Shown: piece by piece, positions 27,983-38,200 of the stretch | How positions within the stretch are numbered: position 1 is the stretch's first letter | How the letters are laid out: each line of letters starts with the position of its first letter | Source: Sphingomonadaceae bacterium OTU29LAMAA1 | GTDB taxonomy: Bacteria; Pseudomonadota; Alphaproteobacteria; Sphingomonadales; Sphingomonadaceae | Length of the DNA: 64,000 bases | Assembly: GCA_024072375.1 (NCBI GenBank) | Contig: CP099617.1 | Coordinates: 1 to 64,000, forward strand | Reading direction: 5' to 3' | The notes under the pieces: model-generated | The model's database searches: none | What the model was told of the DNA's origin: nothing | What the model saw: the letters and a program-made list of their open reading frames with translations, nothing else | Position numbers and translations under genes: made by a program

Positions 27983-29218
27983 ATGGACAATTTTGACGCC
28001 GCGCTGGCGAGTGAAACCAGCCGTCGCCGCTTTCTCAGGCGTACGGCGCTCGGCACCGCCGGCCTTGCCGCAGCACCTGCGCTGGCGCAGCAGCTCGTCG
28101 ACCTGAAGCTGCCTGGCGGCAATGCCGAGCGGCCGATGACCAACGCCTTTCCTGGCAAGGGCAGCATGATCCTCCAACGCATCCATCCTCCGCTGTTGGA
28201 GACGCCGATGGACGTGTTCGACAAGTCGGTGTTCACGCCCAACGACCAGTTCTTCGTTCGCTGGCACTGGGCCGACATTCCAACCTCGATCGACGTCGAG
28301 AGCTTCCGCCTCAACGTCTTCGGCCACGTCAACCGACCGCTGTCGATTAGCCTCGCCCAACTGCTGCGCCTGCCGCGGGTCGAGATGGCGGCGGTCAACC
28401 AGTGTTCGGGCAACAGCCGTGGGCTGTTCCAGCCCCGGGTCGCCGGCGCGCAATGGGGCAACGGCGCGATGGGCAATGCCAAATGGCTCGGCGTGCGCCT
28501 GCGCGACGTGCTGGACCTCGCGGGGGTCAAGGCAGGCGCGGTACAGGTGCGCTTTGGCGCGCTCGATCAGCCGGTTGTGGCGGACGCCCCTGACTTCGAG
28601 AAGGCGCTCGACATCGACCATGCCCGCGACGGCGAAGTGATGATCGCCTTCGGCATGAACGGCGAGCAGCTGCCGCTCCTCAACGGCTTTCCCTGCCGGC
28701 TGATCGTCCCGGGCTGGTATTCGACCTACTGGGTCAAGATGCTGAACGCGATCGAGGTACTGCCCGGCCTTGACGACCAGTATTGGATGGCCAAGGCCTA
28801 CAAGATACCGGCGACACCCGGCGCGAATGTCGCGCCCGGTGCCAAGGACTTCCCGACCGTGCCGATCAATCGCATGATCCCGCGCAGCTGGATGACCAGC
28901 CTGCCCGATGGCCAGGCGATCGCCTATGAGGCGTCGATCCCGGTCGGCGGCATCGCGATGGGCGGCGATTGCGGCGTCGCCAAGGTCGATGTCTCGCCGG
29001 ATGGTGGGCGCACTTGGTACAAGACGACGCTCGGAGTGGACGAGGGCAGGTACAGCTTCCGTCGGTGGGATGGTCGCGTGCCGCTGAGACGCGGTCCCAA
29101 CCCGATCATGGTGCGCTGCTGGAACACCAATGGGGTCGCCCAGCCGATGAAGCCGATCTGGAACCCGGGCGGGTTCATGCGCGGCAACATCGAAACCACC
29201 ACCATCATCGCGGCCTGA
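27983..29218 (+). CDS. sorA: Periplasmic sulfite dehydrogenase, molybdopterin subunit (SorA-like)
   Basis: 411 residues. A twin-arginine signal (SRRRFLRRTALG, 13-24) exports the folded enzyme. The molybdopterin domain carries the cofactor Cys141 in VNQCSGNSRG, followed by the PCRLIVPGWYSTYWVKM block; the C-terminal Mo-co dimerisation domain has VDVSPDGGRTWYKT. It would oxidise sulfite to sulfate and pass electrons to the cytochrome c encoded next. ATG 27983 has CAGGAGA upstream. A SoxC-like role is the alternative, but no other sox genes are near. Confidence 0.88.
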   Translation: MDNFDAALASETSRRRFLRRTALGTAGLAAAPALAQQLVDLKLPGGNAERPMTNAFPGKGSMILQRIHPPLLETPMDVFDKSVFTPNDQFFVRWHWADIPTSIDVESFRLNVFGHVNRPLSISLAQLLRLPRVEMAAVNQCSGNSRGLFQPRVAGAQWGNGAMGNAKWLGVRLRDVLDLAGVKAGAVQVRFGALDQPVVADAPDFEKALDIDHARDGEVMIAFGMNGEQLPLLNGFPCRLIVPGWYSTYWVKMLNAIEVLPGLDDQYWMAKAYKIPATPGANVAPGAKDFPTVPINRMIPRSWMTSLPDGQAIAYEASIPVGGIAMGGDCGVAKVDVSPDGGRTWYKTTLGVDEGRYSFRRWDGRVPLRRGPNPIMVRCWNTNGVAQPMKPIWNPGGFMRGNIETTTIIAA

Positions 29219-29230
29219 GGAGCGAGTAGC

Positions 29231-29713
29231 ATGAAGACCCCGTCTACCGGCATCATGGCCGCTGGCCTGATCGGCCTGACCGGTATTATCCTCGTCTCGA
29301 TCGGGGCGCCGAGCAGCCGCAAGGCGCCTGCCCCGATCTCCGAGACATCCGAGCCGGCACCGCCCACCAGCGTCTCAGCCCGCGGCTTTTCGCTCGCCTC
29401 GACCAGCGTCGACCTGCCGGTCGATGACGTTACCTACCCCGATGGTCCGCACGCCGACGTCATCAACGCCAACTGCACTTCGTGCCACTCGGCCAGCATG
29501 GCGCTGACCCAGCCTGCGCTATCGGCGGATCAGTGGAAGGCGACCGTCACCAAGATGCGCGAAGTGTACAAGGCTCCGGTGGCCGAGAAGGACGTCAACG
29601 CGATCGTCGCCTATCTCATCGCTATGCCGAGCCACAAGGCGGCACCCGCGACAGGCAAGGCACAGGATCCCGACCCCAAGGCGGCTCCCGATGCCTCAGG
29701 TGGAACAGGCTAA
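29231..29713 (+). CDS. sorB: Cytochrome c subunit (SorB-like)
   Basis: 160 residues. An N-terminal hydrophobic signal/anchor (about 7-26) is followed by a Pro/Ser-rich linker and a small cytochrome c domain with CTSCH at 82-86 and a candidate axial Met in VTKMREVYKAPV. It starts 12 bp after sorA, the known sorAB arrangement, and should accept electrons from sulfite oxidation. The tail is Ala/Pro-rich and low in complexity. Confidence 0.85.
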   Translation: MKTPSTGIMAAGLIGLTGIILVSIGAPSSRKAPAPISETSEPAPPTSVSARGFSLASTSVDLPVDDVTYPDGPHADVINANCTSCHSASMALTQPALSADQWKATVTKMREVYKAPVAEKDVNAIVAYLIAMPSHKAAPATGKAQDPDPKAAPDASGGTG

Positions 29714-29840
29714 CCGATCTCCTTCCATAATCCCGAAATACCATCGTTTGTGGGACGGTCGCCAGCAGTGAACTGCAACGCGCCGACACTGCCTTGCGAG
29801 CGGACAGAAGGAAGAGCTTCAACCCTCAATGAAGCTTCAT

Positions 29841-29990
29841 CGGTGCCGTTTGGTAGGGTGCAGTTTGGTCCTCCTTGGTTAGGACTCCAGGCGGACCAAA
29901 GGGCCAATCCGAGCTAAATTCTTAATGTCCCTTTTTGGCGGAAATCGGACCGGCCAGAGTAGGAACGCAGAGGGTATACCTAAAAAGCAC
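29841..29990. repeat. 150-bp direct repeat, copy A
   Basis: Matches 42682-42831 over exactly 150 bases without gaps, about 100 identical by hand count, with the first 60 bases at 83%. It contains the hairpin TTTGGTCC...GGACCAAA and ends GGGTATACCTAAAAAGCAC. The two ends are imperfect inverted repeats (GTGC..TTT.GGTA). The whole stretch 29714-30088 has no other recognisable gene. Copies A and B bracket the arsenic and czc operons. Confidence 0.75.
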
Positions 29991-30067
29991 TAGCAAAAAT
30001 TCGATCAATGTTGCGGGAAAGCAGGGGAGGGGAGCCAAGTGTCTCACCCGGCTCTAGCTTAATTCAC

Positions 30068-30089
30068 TATATCGTCTATGCTGGATATA
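30068..30089 (+). promoter_or_regulatory. Candidate ArsR operator
   Basis: TATATC and GATATA form a 6-bp inverted repeat with a 10-bp spacer, ending on the arsR start codon. ArsR/SmtB repressors bind AT-rich imperfect palindromes of this kind at their own promoter. By eye only. Confidence 0.4.
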
Positions 30090-30421
30090 TGGAAAATAAC
30101 ACCGCGATCGCCGCGCTTAGCGCACTAGCGCAAGGAACACGGCTCGATGTGTTCCGCCTACTGGTTCAGCACGAGCCAGACGGCGTGGCTGCAGGCGATA
30201 TTGCTCGGCAGCTCAATGTGCCGCAAAACACGATGTCGGCGCACCTTGGCATCCTCGCGCGTGCGGGCCTGGTCCGCTTTGAACGGCATAGCCGCTCCAT
30301 CGTCTACCGCGCAGATCTGGACGGACTGCGCGCACTAACCCTGTTCCTCGTCAAAGACTGCTGCGCCGGCTCGCCCGAACTGTGCGCGCCACTCTTAGCC
30401 GAACTCACCCCCTGCTGCTGA
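30089..30421 (+). CDS. arsR: ArsR-family arsenite-responsive repressor
   Basis: 110 residues from ATG 30089. The winged-helix core is GDIARQLNVPQNTMSAHLGILARAGLV. Cys pairs lie near the C terminus (KDCCAGSPELC and the final TPCC), a placement used by arsenite-sensing ArsR variants; the classical ELCVCDL site is absent. It heads the ars operon and should repress it until As(III) binds. 11 bp before arsC. Confidence 0.92.
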   Translation: MENNTAIAALSALAQGTRLDVFRLLVQHEPDGVAAGDIARQLNVPQNTMSAHLGILARAGLVRFERHSRSIVYRADLDGLRALTLFLVKDCCAGSPELCAPLLAELTPCC

Positions 30422-30432
30422 AAGGACGCCCC

Positions 30433-30861
30433 GTGGCCGTCGATATCGTGATCTATCACAACCCCGAGTGCGGCACGTCGCGCAACGCGCTGGCGATGAT
30501 CCGGAATGCCGGCATCGAGCCGCATATAGTCGAATATCTGAAGACGCCGCCCTCGCGCGCGCTGCTGGTCGAGCTGATCGATCGCGCCGGGATCACGCCC
30601 CGCGATCTGCTGCGTGAGAAAGGCACGCCCTATGCAGAGCTAGGCTTGGGCGACACGTCGCTGTCCGACGACGCGCTGGTGGACGCTATGATGGCACATC
30701 CGGTCCTCATCAATCGGCCGCTGGTTGTCTCTCCGGTCGGCGTGAAGCTCTGCCGACCGTCCGAAGCGGTCCTTGATCTGCTGTCCGAGCCGCAACAGGG
30801 GGCGTTTGCCAAGGAAGACGGCGAAAAGGTCGTGGACGCCTCGGGTCAGCGCATCGCCTGA
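30433..30861 (+). CDS. arsC: Arsenate reductase, glutaredoxin-dependent
   Basis: 142 residues from GTG 30433, which has AAAGGA six bases upstream. The catalytic Cys13 is in [13 protein letters not shown], and the Arg-containing block [18 protein letters not shown] completes the site. Reduces arsenate to arsenite with glutathione and glutaredoxin. Stop overlaps arsB start (TGATG). Confidence 0.95.
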   Translation: MAVDIVIYHNPECGTSRNALAMIRNAGIEPHIVEYLKTPPSRALLVELIDRAGITPRDLLREKGTPYAELGLGDTSLSDDALVDAMMAHPVLINRPLVVSPVGVKLCRPSEAVLDLLSEPQQGAFAKEDGEKVVDASGQRIA

Positions 30862-32147
30862 TGCTGCTTGCGCTCGCTATCTTCGTCGCCACGATCGCGC
30901 TCGTCATCTGGCAGCCCAAGGGCCTCGGCATCGGATGGAGCGCATTGGGCGGAGCGGCGATCGCGTTGCTCGTCGGGGTCGTCTCGCTCTCCGACGTGCC
31001 GGTTGTGTGGGGTATCGTCTGGAATGCGACCGCGACGTTCGTCGCGATCATCATCGTCAGCCTGTTGCTGGATGAAGCCGGGTTCTTCGAATGGGCGGCG
31101 CTCCATGTCGCGCGCTGGGGCGGGGGGCATGGTCGCCGGCTGTTCGTGCTGATCGTGCTGCTCGGTGCGGCAGTGTCGGCACTGTTCGCCAACGATGGCG
31201 CGGCCCTGATCCTAACGCCGATCGTAATCGCGATGCTGCGCGCGCTGGGATACAAGGACAAGGCAACGCTGGCGTTCGTTATGGCGGCGGGGTTCATCGC
31301 CGATACCGCCAGCCTGCCGCTGATCGTATCCAACCTCGTCAACATCGTGTCGGCCGACTTCTTCCAGATCGGCTTTGCCGATTATGCCTCGGTGATGGTG
31401 CCGGTCGATCTGGCGTCGATCTCCGCGACGCTGGTCGCGCTGCTCCTGTTCTTCCGTCGCGACATACCGGGCAGCTATGATGTGGCGCAGCTCCGCACGC
31501 CAGCTGACGCGATCCGCGATCCTGCCACGTTCAAGGCGGGCTGGGTCGTCCTCGCTCTACTGCTCGCCGGCTTCTTCCTGCTTGAACCCCTCGGCGTGCC
31601 GGTCAGCGCCGTTGCCGCTGCCGGCGCGGTCCTCCTGCTCGTCATCGCCACGCGCGGCCATGTCATCCAGACGCGCAAGGTGCTGGCCGGTGCGCCGTGG
31701 CAGGTCGTGATCTTCTCGCTCGGCATGTACTTGGTCGTCTACGGCTTGCGAAATGCTGGCTTAACCGACCATCTCGCGGGCCTGCTCGATCGCACCGCGC
31801 AAGGCGGTGTGTGGGGTGCCGCGTTCGGGACCGGAATCATCGCGGCGCTGCTGTCGTCGGTGATGAACAACATGCCGACTGTGCTGGTGGGTGCGCTGTC
31901 GATCGACGCGACGCACGCCACAGGCGCGATCAAGGAAGCGATGATCTATGCCAACGTGATCGGGTGCGACCTTGGCCCGAAGATCACGCCGATCGGGTCG
32001 CTCGCGACGCTGCTCTGGCTGCATGTCCTCGGGCAAAAGGGCATCCGGATCGGCTGGGGCTATTACTTCCAGGTCGGTGCGACACTAACAATTCCGGTGC
32101 TGCTAGTAACGCTCGCGGCACTGGCGATTAGGATCAGCGTCGCATGA
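30861..32147 (+). CDS. arsB: Arsenite efflux permease ArsB
   Basis: 428 residues, about twelve membrane helices, of the ArsB/NhaD-type family. Diagnostic blocks are [18 protein letters not shown] and [15 protein letters not shown], each with the polar residues of the transport path. Exports As(III) from the cytoplasm. It overlaps ynfA by ATGA. Confidence 0.95.
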   Translation: MLLALAIFVATIALVIWQPKGLGIGWSALGGAAIALLVGVVSLSDVPVVWGIVWNATATFVAIIIVSLLLDEAGFFEWAALHVARWGGGHGRRLFVLIVLLGAAVSALFANDGAALILTPIVIAMLRALGYKDKATLAFVMAAGFIADTASLPLIVSNLVNIVSADFFQIGFADYASVMVPVDLASISATLVALLLFFRRDIPGSYDVAQLRTPADAIRDPATFKAGWVVLALLLAGFFLLEPLGVPVSAVAAAGAVLLLVIATRGHVIQTRKVLAGAPWQVVIFSLGMYLVVYGLRNAGLTDHLAGLLDRTAQGGVWGAAFGTGIIAALLSSVMNNMPTVLVGALSIDATHATGAIKEAMIYANVIGCDLGPKITPIGSLATLLWLHVLGQKGIRIGWGYYFQVGATLTIPVLLVTLAALAIRISVA

Positions 32148-32467
32148 CTGCACTCGTATATCCGGCTGCTGCGCTTGCGGAGATCGCAGGCTGCTTTGCC
32201 TTTTGGGCATGGTTGCGGCTGGGCAAATCGCCCCTGTGGCTGGCTCCAGGCGTGGTCTCGCTTATACTGTTCGCCTGGCTGCTGACACGCGTAGATAGCG
32301 ATGCAGCAGGGCGGGCCTATGCTGCCTATGGCGGCGTCTACATCTGTGCATCGTTGATCTGGCTGTGGGCTGTAGAAGGGGTAAGGCCCGATCGCTGGGA
32401 CGCGGGTGGGGCCGCACTTTGCCTGATTGGCACCTGTATCATTCTGCTTGGCCCAAGGACCGCCTGA
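32144..32467 (+). CDS. ynfA: YnfA-family small membrane protein (UPF0060)
   Basis: 107 residues, four membrane helices, with [25 protein letters not shown] and [21 protein letters not shown]. YnfA resembles SMR exporters; it is often found within ars operons, but its substrate is not settled. Overlaps arsB by four bases and its stop overlaps arsH. Confidence 0.92.
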   Translation: MTALVYPAAALAEIAGCFAFWAWLRLGKSPLWLAPGVVSLILFAWLLTRVDSDAAGRAYAAYGGVYICASLIWLWAVEGVRPDRWDAGGAALCLIGTCIILLGPRTA

Positions 32468-33222
32468 TGCCGCTCCGCACTCTCTCCGATCCCGATAATC
32501 TGCCCGCGCTCGATCGGCGCTATGCGCTCGATCGTCCTGCTCTTGGGCTGGGCGCTGGTGATCCGCCTCCGCGCATCCTGTTGCTCTACGGCTCCCTGCG
32601 GGAGCGGTCCTTCTCGCGGCTTTGCGTCGAGGAAGCCGCCCGCCTGCTGCAATTCTTCGGCTGCGAAACGCGGATCTTCGATCCTTCGACCCTGCCGCTA
32701 CCCGATCAGGTGACTGGGGACGATCACCCTGCCGTCCACGAACTGCGCGAACTGTCGATGTGGTCGGAGGGGCATGTGTGGTGCAGCCCTGAGCGGCACG
32801 GCCAGATTACCGGCATCATGAAGCTGCAAGTCGATCACCTGCCGCTGTCCATGGGTGGGATGCGCCCGACGCAGGGCCGCACGCTCGCCGTCATGCAGGT
32901 GTCGGCCGGATCTCAGTCGTTCAACAGTGTAAACACCCTGCGCGTCCTCGGCCGCTGGATGCGAATGGTGACGATCCCCAACCAGTCCAGCGTAGCCAAA
33001 GCGTTTGCGGAATTTGACGACGCCGACCGGATGAAGCCGTCCAGCTATTACGACCGGATCGTAGATGTGATGGAAGAGCTGGTGCGCTTCACGATCCTGC
33101 TGCGACCGCACACGGCGCAACTCGTCGATCGTTACTCGGAACGGAAAGAAGCTGGCGTGCCGCTCAATACGCCCACGGACTTGTCGAGTATCGCCATTGC
33201 ACCCCAAGCGCCGCGCAAATGA
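32467..33222 (+). CDS. arsH: ArsH NADPH-dependent flavoprotein
   Basis: 251 residues with the ArsH flavodoxin-like fold: [17 protein letters not shown] for phosphate/FMN binding and the long [24 protein letters not shown] block. ArsH oxidises trivalent organoarsenicals to the less toxic pentavalent forms. Overlaps the next gene by ATGA. Confidence 0.94.
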   Translation: MPLRTLSDPDNLPALDRRYALDRPALGLGAGDPPPRILLLYGSLRERSFSRLCVEEAARLLQFFGCETRIFDPSTLPLPDQVTGDDHPAVHELRELSMWSEGHVWCSPERHGQITGIMKLQVDHLPLSMGGMRPTQGRTLAVMQVSAGSQSFNSVNTLRVLGRWMRMVTIPNQSSVAKAFAEFDDADRMKPSSYYDRIVDVMEELVRFTILLRPHTAQLVDRYSERKEAGVPLNTPTDLSSIAIAPQAPRK

Positions 33223-33737
33223 CTAGTGCCGTAATCGTCCGGTCGGCAGTCATCACAGACGCGGGTGCGATCCAGGCAATCTACGCACCTGTGGTGGAGG
33301 AAACAGCAATTTCATTCGAGGAGGTGCCGCCCTCTGTCGCCGATATGGCCGCTCGCATCGAGGCAACCTTAAAGGACTACCCGTATCTCGTGGCGGAACG
33401 GCGTGGTCGGGTTATTGGATATGCTTATGCCAGCCAGCATCGCAGTCGTGCTGCCTATCGCTGGTCTGTCGATATGACGGTCTATATCGCGCCTGAGGCG
33501 CAGCGGTCGGGGGTTGGCCGCAGCTTAAATACAAAGCTGATTGCTGACCTTGCCCACCGCGGTTTTCATACGGCTTTTGCGGGGATCGCCCTGCCGAACC
33601 CCGGCAGCATCGCATTGCACGAAAATATGGGGTTCATTCCTCTAGGCATCTACCGAGAGGTTGGGCGAAAGTTTGATAGCTGGCACGATGTAGGGTGGTG
33701 GCAGCGTCTACTCAACGACGACACCATTCTTGGCTGA
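33219..33737 (+). CDS. GNAT acetyltransferase, ArsN1/Pat-like
   Basis: 172 residues of the phosphinothricin-acetyltransferase type: [19 protein letters not shown] at the start, [21 protein letters not shown] for acetyl-CoA binding, and [14 protein letters not shown]. Close relatives in ars operons (ArsN1) acetylate arsinothricin, an organoarsenical antibiotic; location here as the last gene of the ars operon supports that reading. Phosphinothricin or methionine sulfoximine are alternatives. Confidence 0.85.
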   Translation: MTSAVIVRSAVITDAGAIQAIYAPVVEETAISFEEVPPSVADMAARIEATLKDYPYLVAERRGRVIGYAYASQHRSRAAYRWSVDMTVYIAPEAQRSGVGRSLNTKLIADLAHRGFHTAFAGIALPNPGSIALHENMGFIPLGIYREVGRKFDSWHDVGWWQRLLNDDTILG

Positions 33738-33791
33738 TCGCATGGCGTATCAGACGTTGTGCATCATCCTATGTGCATCTAGTTAGACCGG

Positions 33792-34136
33792 ATGAAACGC
33801 TGGGGTCGCCCACTCTCCAAGATATTGCATTCCATGGCGTTTTTCGTCCTGGCAGTAATGTTGCTGGTCCGGCTTGGCCCGCTCTGCGAGACGATGGCGA
33901 TGGCCGCGCCTCCGGCTGCGTCCGCGATGATGGACTGCGCCAGCAAATCAGCAGGCGCTCCCGTCAAAAAGGCGCCTGCGTCGGCCTGCGCCATACCGTG
34001 CGTTGCGGTTGCTGGCGAAACCGTCGAGCATATCGAGCTGGTTCCTTCCTCCCGTCTATCGCCTTGGCCGGCTCCACAGACGGGCCTTTTAGGCATGGCA
34101 TACGCTCCGGCCACACCCCCTCCGCAAACCGTGTGA
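33792..34136 (+). CDS. Small exported protein of unknown function
   Basis: 114 residues. A basic start and hydrophobic stretch (about 13-30) form a signal or anchor; the rest is Ala/Pro/Met-rich with three Cys (MDCASKS, ACAIPC). It resembles the loosely defined small proteins found beside metal-resistance genes, but no domain is recognised. Same strand as the ars operon, 54 bp after it, and 37 bp before the Cys-rich peptide gene. Confidence 0.55.
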   Translation: MKRWGRPLSKILHSMAFFVLAVMLLVRLGPLCETMAMAAPPAASAMMDCASKSAGAPVKKAPASACAIPCVAVAGETVEHIELVPSSRLSPWPAPQTGLLGMAYAPATPPPQTV

Positions 34137-34173
34137 CGTCGAACACCATCACACGTGCATTTCGGAGAATATC

Positions 34174-34362
34174 ATGACCAAGTTCAAGCTCATCAGCGCT
34201 GCCTTCGCCCTCACCCTGTCGACTGGCGCATTCGCCGCTGTCGCCAATTGCTGCGCCGACATGGCGTGCTGCAAGGACGGTGCGGACTGCTGCAAGGATG
34301 GCGCAAAAGCCAAGGCCGCGGACTGCTGCGATCATGCCAAGGGCGGCATGAAGCACGGCTAA
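34174..34362 (+). CDS. Secreted Cys-rich peptide
   Basis: 62 residues. A clear Sec signal (1-22, ending GAFA) is followed by a 40-residue mature part with four Cys-Cys pairs (NCC, ACC, DCC, DCC) separated by Lys/Asp/Ala spacers (CCKDGADCCKDG). The layout suggests binding of a soft metal or metalloid such as As(III), Cd or Cu in the periplasm. The gene has a plausible GGAG-type site upstream and ends just before a strong terminator. Confidence 0.8.
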   Translation: MTKFKLISAAFALTLSTGAFAAVANCCADMACCKDGADCCKDGAKAKAADCCDHAKGGMKHG

Positions 34363-34371
34363 AAGCTGGAT

Positions 34372-34391
34372 AGGGGCGGGCAACCGCCCCT
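34372..34391 (+). terminator. Rho-independent terminator after the ars/Cys-rich genes
   Basis: Perfect 8-bp GC-rich stem AGGGGCGG / CCGCCCCT with a GCAA loop, followed by GTTTTCC. It lies 10 bp after the Cys-rich peptide stop and separates the plus-strand ars unit from the convergent minus-strand zip/czc unit. The remaining 215 bp to the ZIP stop hold no gene I can support. Confidence 0.8.
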
Positions 34392-34606
34392 GTTTTCCTA
34401 GTCTACATCTACTCGGCGCGGCACGCCGTCGCGCCATGGTCGCTGTGACGAGCGGAGAGTTACCCGTAGGGTTGAGGCTCTTCCCCGAACTGCATCCATC
34501 GTTCGGCCCATCTCGCGTGCGATTACCGCCAGAGTCTGCTTGGCCTCGATACGCCGACGAAGCTCGGCGTCATCATCATCGGTCCACGCCGTTCCACGTC
34601 GAGCGG

Positions 34607-35293
34607 TCAGCCCAATACCTCCTCAATCAGGAGCAATCCCAGAAACCCGATGAAGAACATCGCGCTGATAAGCGGGGTGTCAGGCTTCTCGTGCGCCTCG
34701 ACCAATAGCTCCTCCGTCACGAGGTAGAGCAGCGCCATCAAACCGAAACTGAGAAACCCAGCGATGACGACGGGCGGAAACGTTGCAACGGGAGTCGCTA
34801 TCGCCGCACCGATCGGCAGCAACGACGCGATCCCCATCGTAATCGCGATGATCCGCGCCTTGGACTTGATCGTCTCGCCCAACTCGGTCGTCACGGTCAG
34901 TCCGAGAAACAGCACCTCCAACGTCAACGCGATCGTCAGCAACACCCCGGCCTTCCCGCCAGCGACGAACGCCAACCCGAGAACAAGCCCGTCGATCAGG
35001 ATATCCACTGCGACCGCGCCCAACATAGCGATCGGTCCACTGGCGCGACCCTCAAGGGCTTTGAGTGACAGCATCACGACTATGCCTAGCGCGCCGCCTG
35101 TGAATGTCGCGATCGGCGAGCCTTCGTGCATCACCTGCGGCAGGATCTCGGCAGCCGCTGCGGCGAACACGACGCCTGCCGCCAAGTGCTGCATGGCGCT
35201 TACGAAGGCATCACTTGGCCGTCTCGATACCGCGAATAGCGAGCCGATCAGTACGGCAACGACGGGAATGAGCGTGAAGGCAACGGCCTGCAT
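34607..35293 (-). CDS. ZIP-family metal transporter
   Basis: 228 residues, about seven or eight membrane helices. ZIP signature parts include MQHLAAGVVFAAAAAEILPQVMHEG and AVDILIDGLVLGLAFVAGGKAG, with His, Glu and Asp residues at the metal sites. ZIP proteins usually import Zn2+ or Fe2+, so its place as the last gene of an efflux operon is odd; three bp separate it from czcA. Confidence 0.85.
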   Translation of the reverse strand: MQAVAFTLIPVVAVLIGSLFAVSRRPSDAFVSAMQHLAAGVVFAAAAAEILPQVMHEGSPIATFTGGALGIVVMLSLKALEGRASGPIAMLGAVAVDILIDGLVLGLAFVAGGKAGVLLTIALTLEVLFLGLTVTTELGETIKSKARIIAITMGIASLLPIGAAIATPVATFPPVVIAGFLSFGLMALLYLVTEELLVEAHEKPDTPLISAMFFIGFLGLLLIEEVLG

Positions 35294-35296
35294 AGC

Positions 35297-38200
35297 TTAG
35301 GCCCTCACGCTGTCATGAGCCAAAGGCGGCAGTTCGATGTGTCCCCCTGATGGGGCTGGCAGCTCGCGCCGTCCGAAACGAGCATAAAGGGTCGGCAGCA
35401 CGAACAAGGTGAGCAGGGTTGCGGATATGAGGCCACCGATGACGACGGTCGCCAGCGGCTTTTGCACCTCGGCTCCGGCACCATGACCAAGCGCCATCGG
35501 CACGAAGCCAAGCGACGCAACGAGAGCCGTCATCGCAACCGGCCGGAGCCGCGCCAGAGCGCCTTGATGCGCCGCTACCGCACGATCCATGCCTTGCCGC
35601 ATCAGATCATGGATGGACGACACCATGACCAGCCCGTTGAGAACCGCGACACCTGATAGCGCGATGAAGCCGACTGCCGCTGAAATGGAGAACGGCATGC
35701 CCCTTAGCACCAGCGCAAGGATGCCTCCGACCAGCGCCAGCGGAACGCCGGTAAACACGATCAACGCATCCCTGACGGAGCCAAGCGCGCCGTAGAGCAG
35801 GAACATGATGACCACGAAGCAGATCGGCACCACAACGCTGAGCCGATCTCGGGCGGATGCCAGGTTCTCGAACTGACCGCCCCATTCGAGATACGTTCCG
35901 GGCGGCAATTTCACCTGAGCGTCGATGGCTGACCGGGCATCGGCCACGACACCGGCCACGTCCCGATCGCGCACGTTGGCCTGCACCACGACACGGCGCT
36001 TGCCGTTCTCGCGGCTGATCTGATTGGGACCATCGACCACCGCGATATCCGCTACAGTCGATAGCGGTACGAAGCCGCCACTGCCGGTCGGTACCGGCAC
36101 CTGGGCAACCGCCGTCAGATCGGATCGTGAGCTTTCCGCCATCCGGATCACGACGGGAAAGCGACGATCGCCTTCAAAGATCACGCCAGCCTGTCGGCCG
36201 CCAATGGCTGCGGCAACCGTGTCCTGCACGTCACCGGCCGTTACCCCGACGCGGGACATGGCGATACGGTTCGGCCGTATATCGAGCATCGGCAAACCTT
36301 CGGTTTGTTCAACCCGCACGTCTGCTGCACCCCGCGTCTTTCGAAGGATGCCGGCGATCCGGTCTGCGGTCGCGTTCATCTCGCCAAAGTCATCGCCAAA
36401 GACCTTGATCGCGATATCGCCGCGCACGCCTGCAATCAGCTCGTTGAATCGCATCTGGATTGGCTGGGTGATCTCATAGGCGTTGCCCGGCAGGGTGGAG
36501 AGGCGCTTTTCCAGCCGCTCCACCAGCTCTTCCTTGGACAGGCCGGGGTCGGGCCACTCCTTCTTCGGCTTCAGGATGACGAACGTGTCAGTCGCGTTAG
36601 GCGGCATTGGGTCCGACGCGATTTCAGACGTGCCGGTGCGGGAGAAGGCGAAACGGACCTCAGGGGCCTCGGCGAGTGCCTTTTCCACCTGGAATTGCAT
36701 TGCCTGGCTCTGATCGACCGATGTGCCCGGGATGCGGACCGCCTGCACGAGGATGTTGCCCTCATCGAGCTGCGGCAAGAACTCCTGCCCCAATGTCGTG
36801 AAAGCGGCACCGGCAAGCGCCAGCGCGCCGATCGCGATGCCGATGGTGAGGGTGGGCCGGCGCATTGCCGCATCGAGTCCCGGCTCATAGCGCTGCCGGA
36901 GGAACGTGACGACGCGGCTTTCCTTTTCCTCAACCCGCTTGCTGAGCCAGATCGCAATCGCTGCCGGTATAAATGTCAGCGACAGGATGAAGGCGAACAC
37001 CAGAGCGATGATGACTGTCAGCGCCATCGGCTCGAACATCTTACCTTCGACACCCGTGAAGGTGAGCAACGGCGCATAGACCAGGATGATGATAGCCTGC
37101 CCGTACACCGATGGCCGGATCATCTCGCGCGCCGATGCCGCGACAATCCCGAGACGTTGCTCGATCGTCAGCACGTCATCGCGACCATGCTGCGCCTCGC
37201 CCAAACGCCGTAATGCGTTCTCCACGATGATGACCGCGCCATCCACGATCAGACCAAAGTCGAGCGCGCCAAGGCTCATAAGATTGGCCGAAACGCCCGC
37301 CTTCAACATGCCGATGCTGGTCAGCAGCATCGTGATCGGAATGACGCAGGCAGCGATCAGCGCCGCGCGGAAATTGCCAAGCAGCGCAAACAGAACGACG
37401 ATCACCAGCACCGCACCTTCGGCAAGGTTGCGGGCAACCGTCGAAATCGTGGAGTTCACCAGCTCCGTCCGGTTCATGACCGGCTTCACAACGACATCGA
37501 CCGGCAACGAGCGGCCGATCTGTGTCAGCCGTTCGGCAACGCCAGTCGATACCGTGCGGCTATTCTCCCCGATCCGCATAACCGCCGTGCCGACGACAAC
37601 CTCATGGCCGTTTTCCGACGCTGATCCCATGCGTAGCGCCTGCCCGGTTCGAACGGTCGCGATCTGGTTGAGCAGGATCGGAACGCTCTCGCGAGTGGCA
37701 ACGACGGTTCGAGCCAGCTCGTCGGCGTTGCGGACACGCCCATCTGATCGAACCGCCAACCCTTCGCCGTTGCGGTTGACCACGCCAGCACCCGCGCTGG
37801 TATTGCTGCGCTGAAGAGCGGTGGTGAGATCCCGAAGCGTCAGCCGCATTGCCGCCATGCGCTGTATGTCCGGAACGACGAGATATTCCTTGGTGTAGCC
37901 ACCAAGGGAGTCGACACCAGCAAGCCCGGCCGTGCTTTTCAGCTGCGGCGTGACGATCCAATCCTGCACCGTGCGCAGGTAGGTCGCCTTGTCGGCGTCG
38001 CTGACGAGGTGATCCCCCTCGGGGGTGATATAGCTGGCATCGCGTTGCAGGCCGGGTTCGCCGTTGCGATGATGGACCTGATCCAGCTCGCGGTATTCGA
38101 CGGTCCACATGAAGATATCGCCCAAGCCCGTGGCGATCGGCCCCATCTCCGGGTTCACGCCTTCGGGAAGGTCTTCCTCTGCGGTTCGCAGGCGTTCCGC

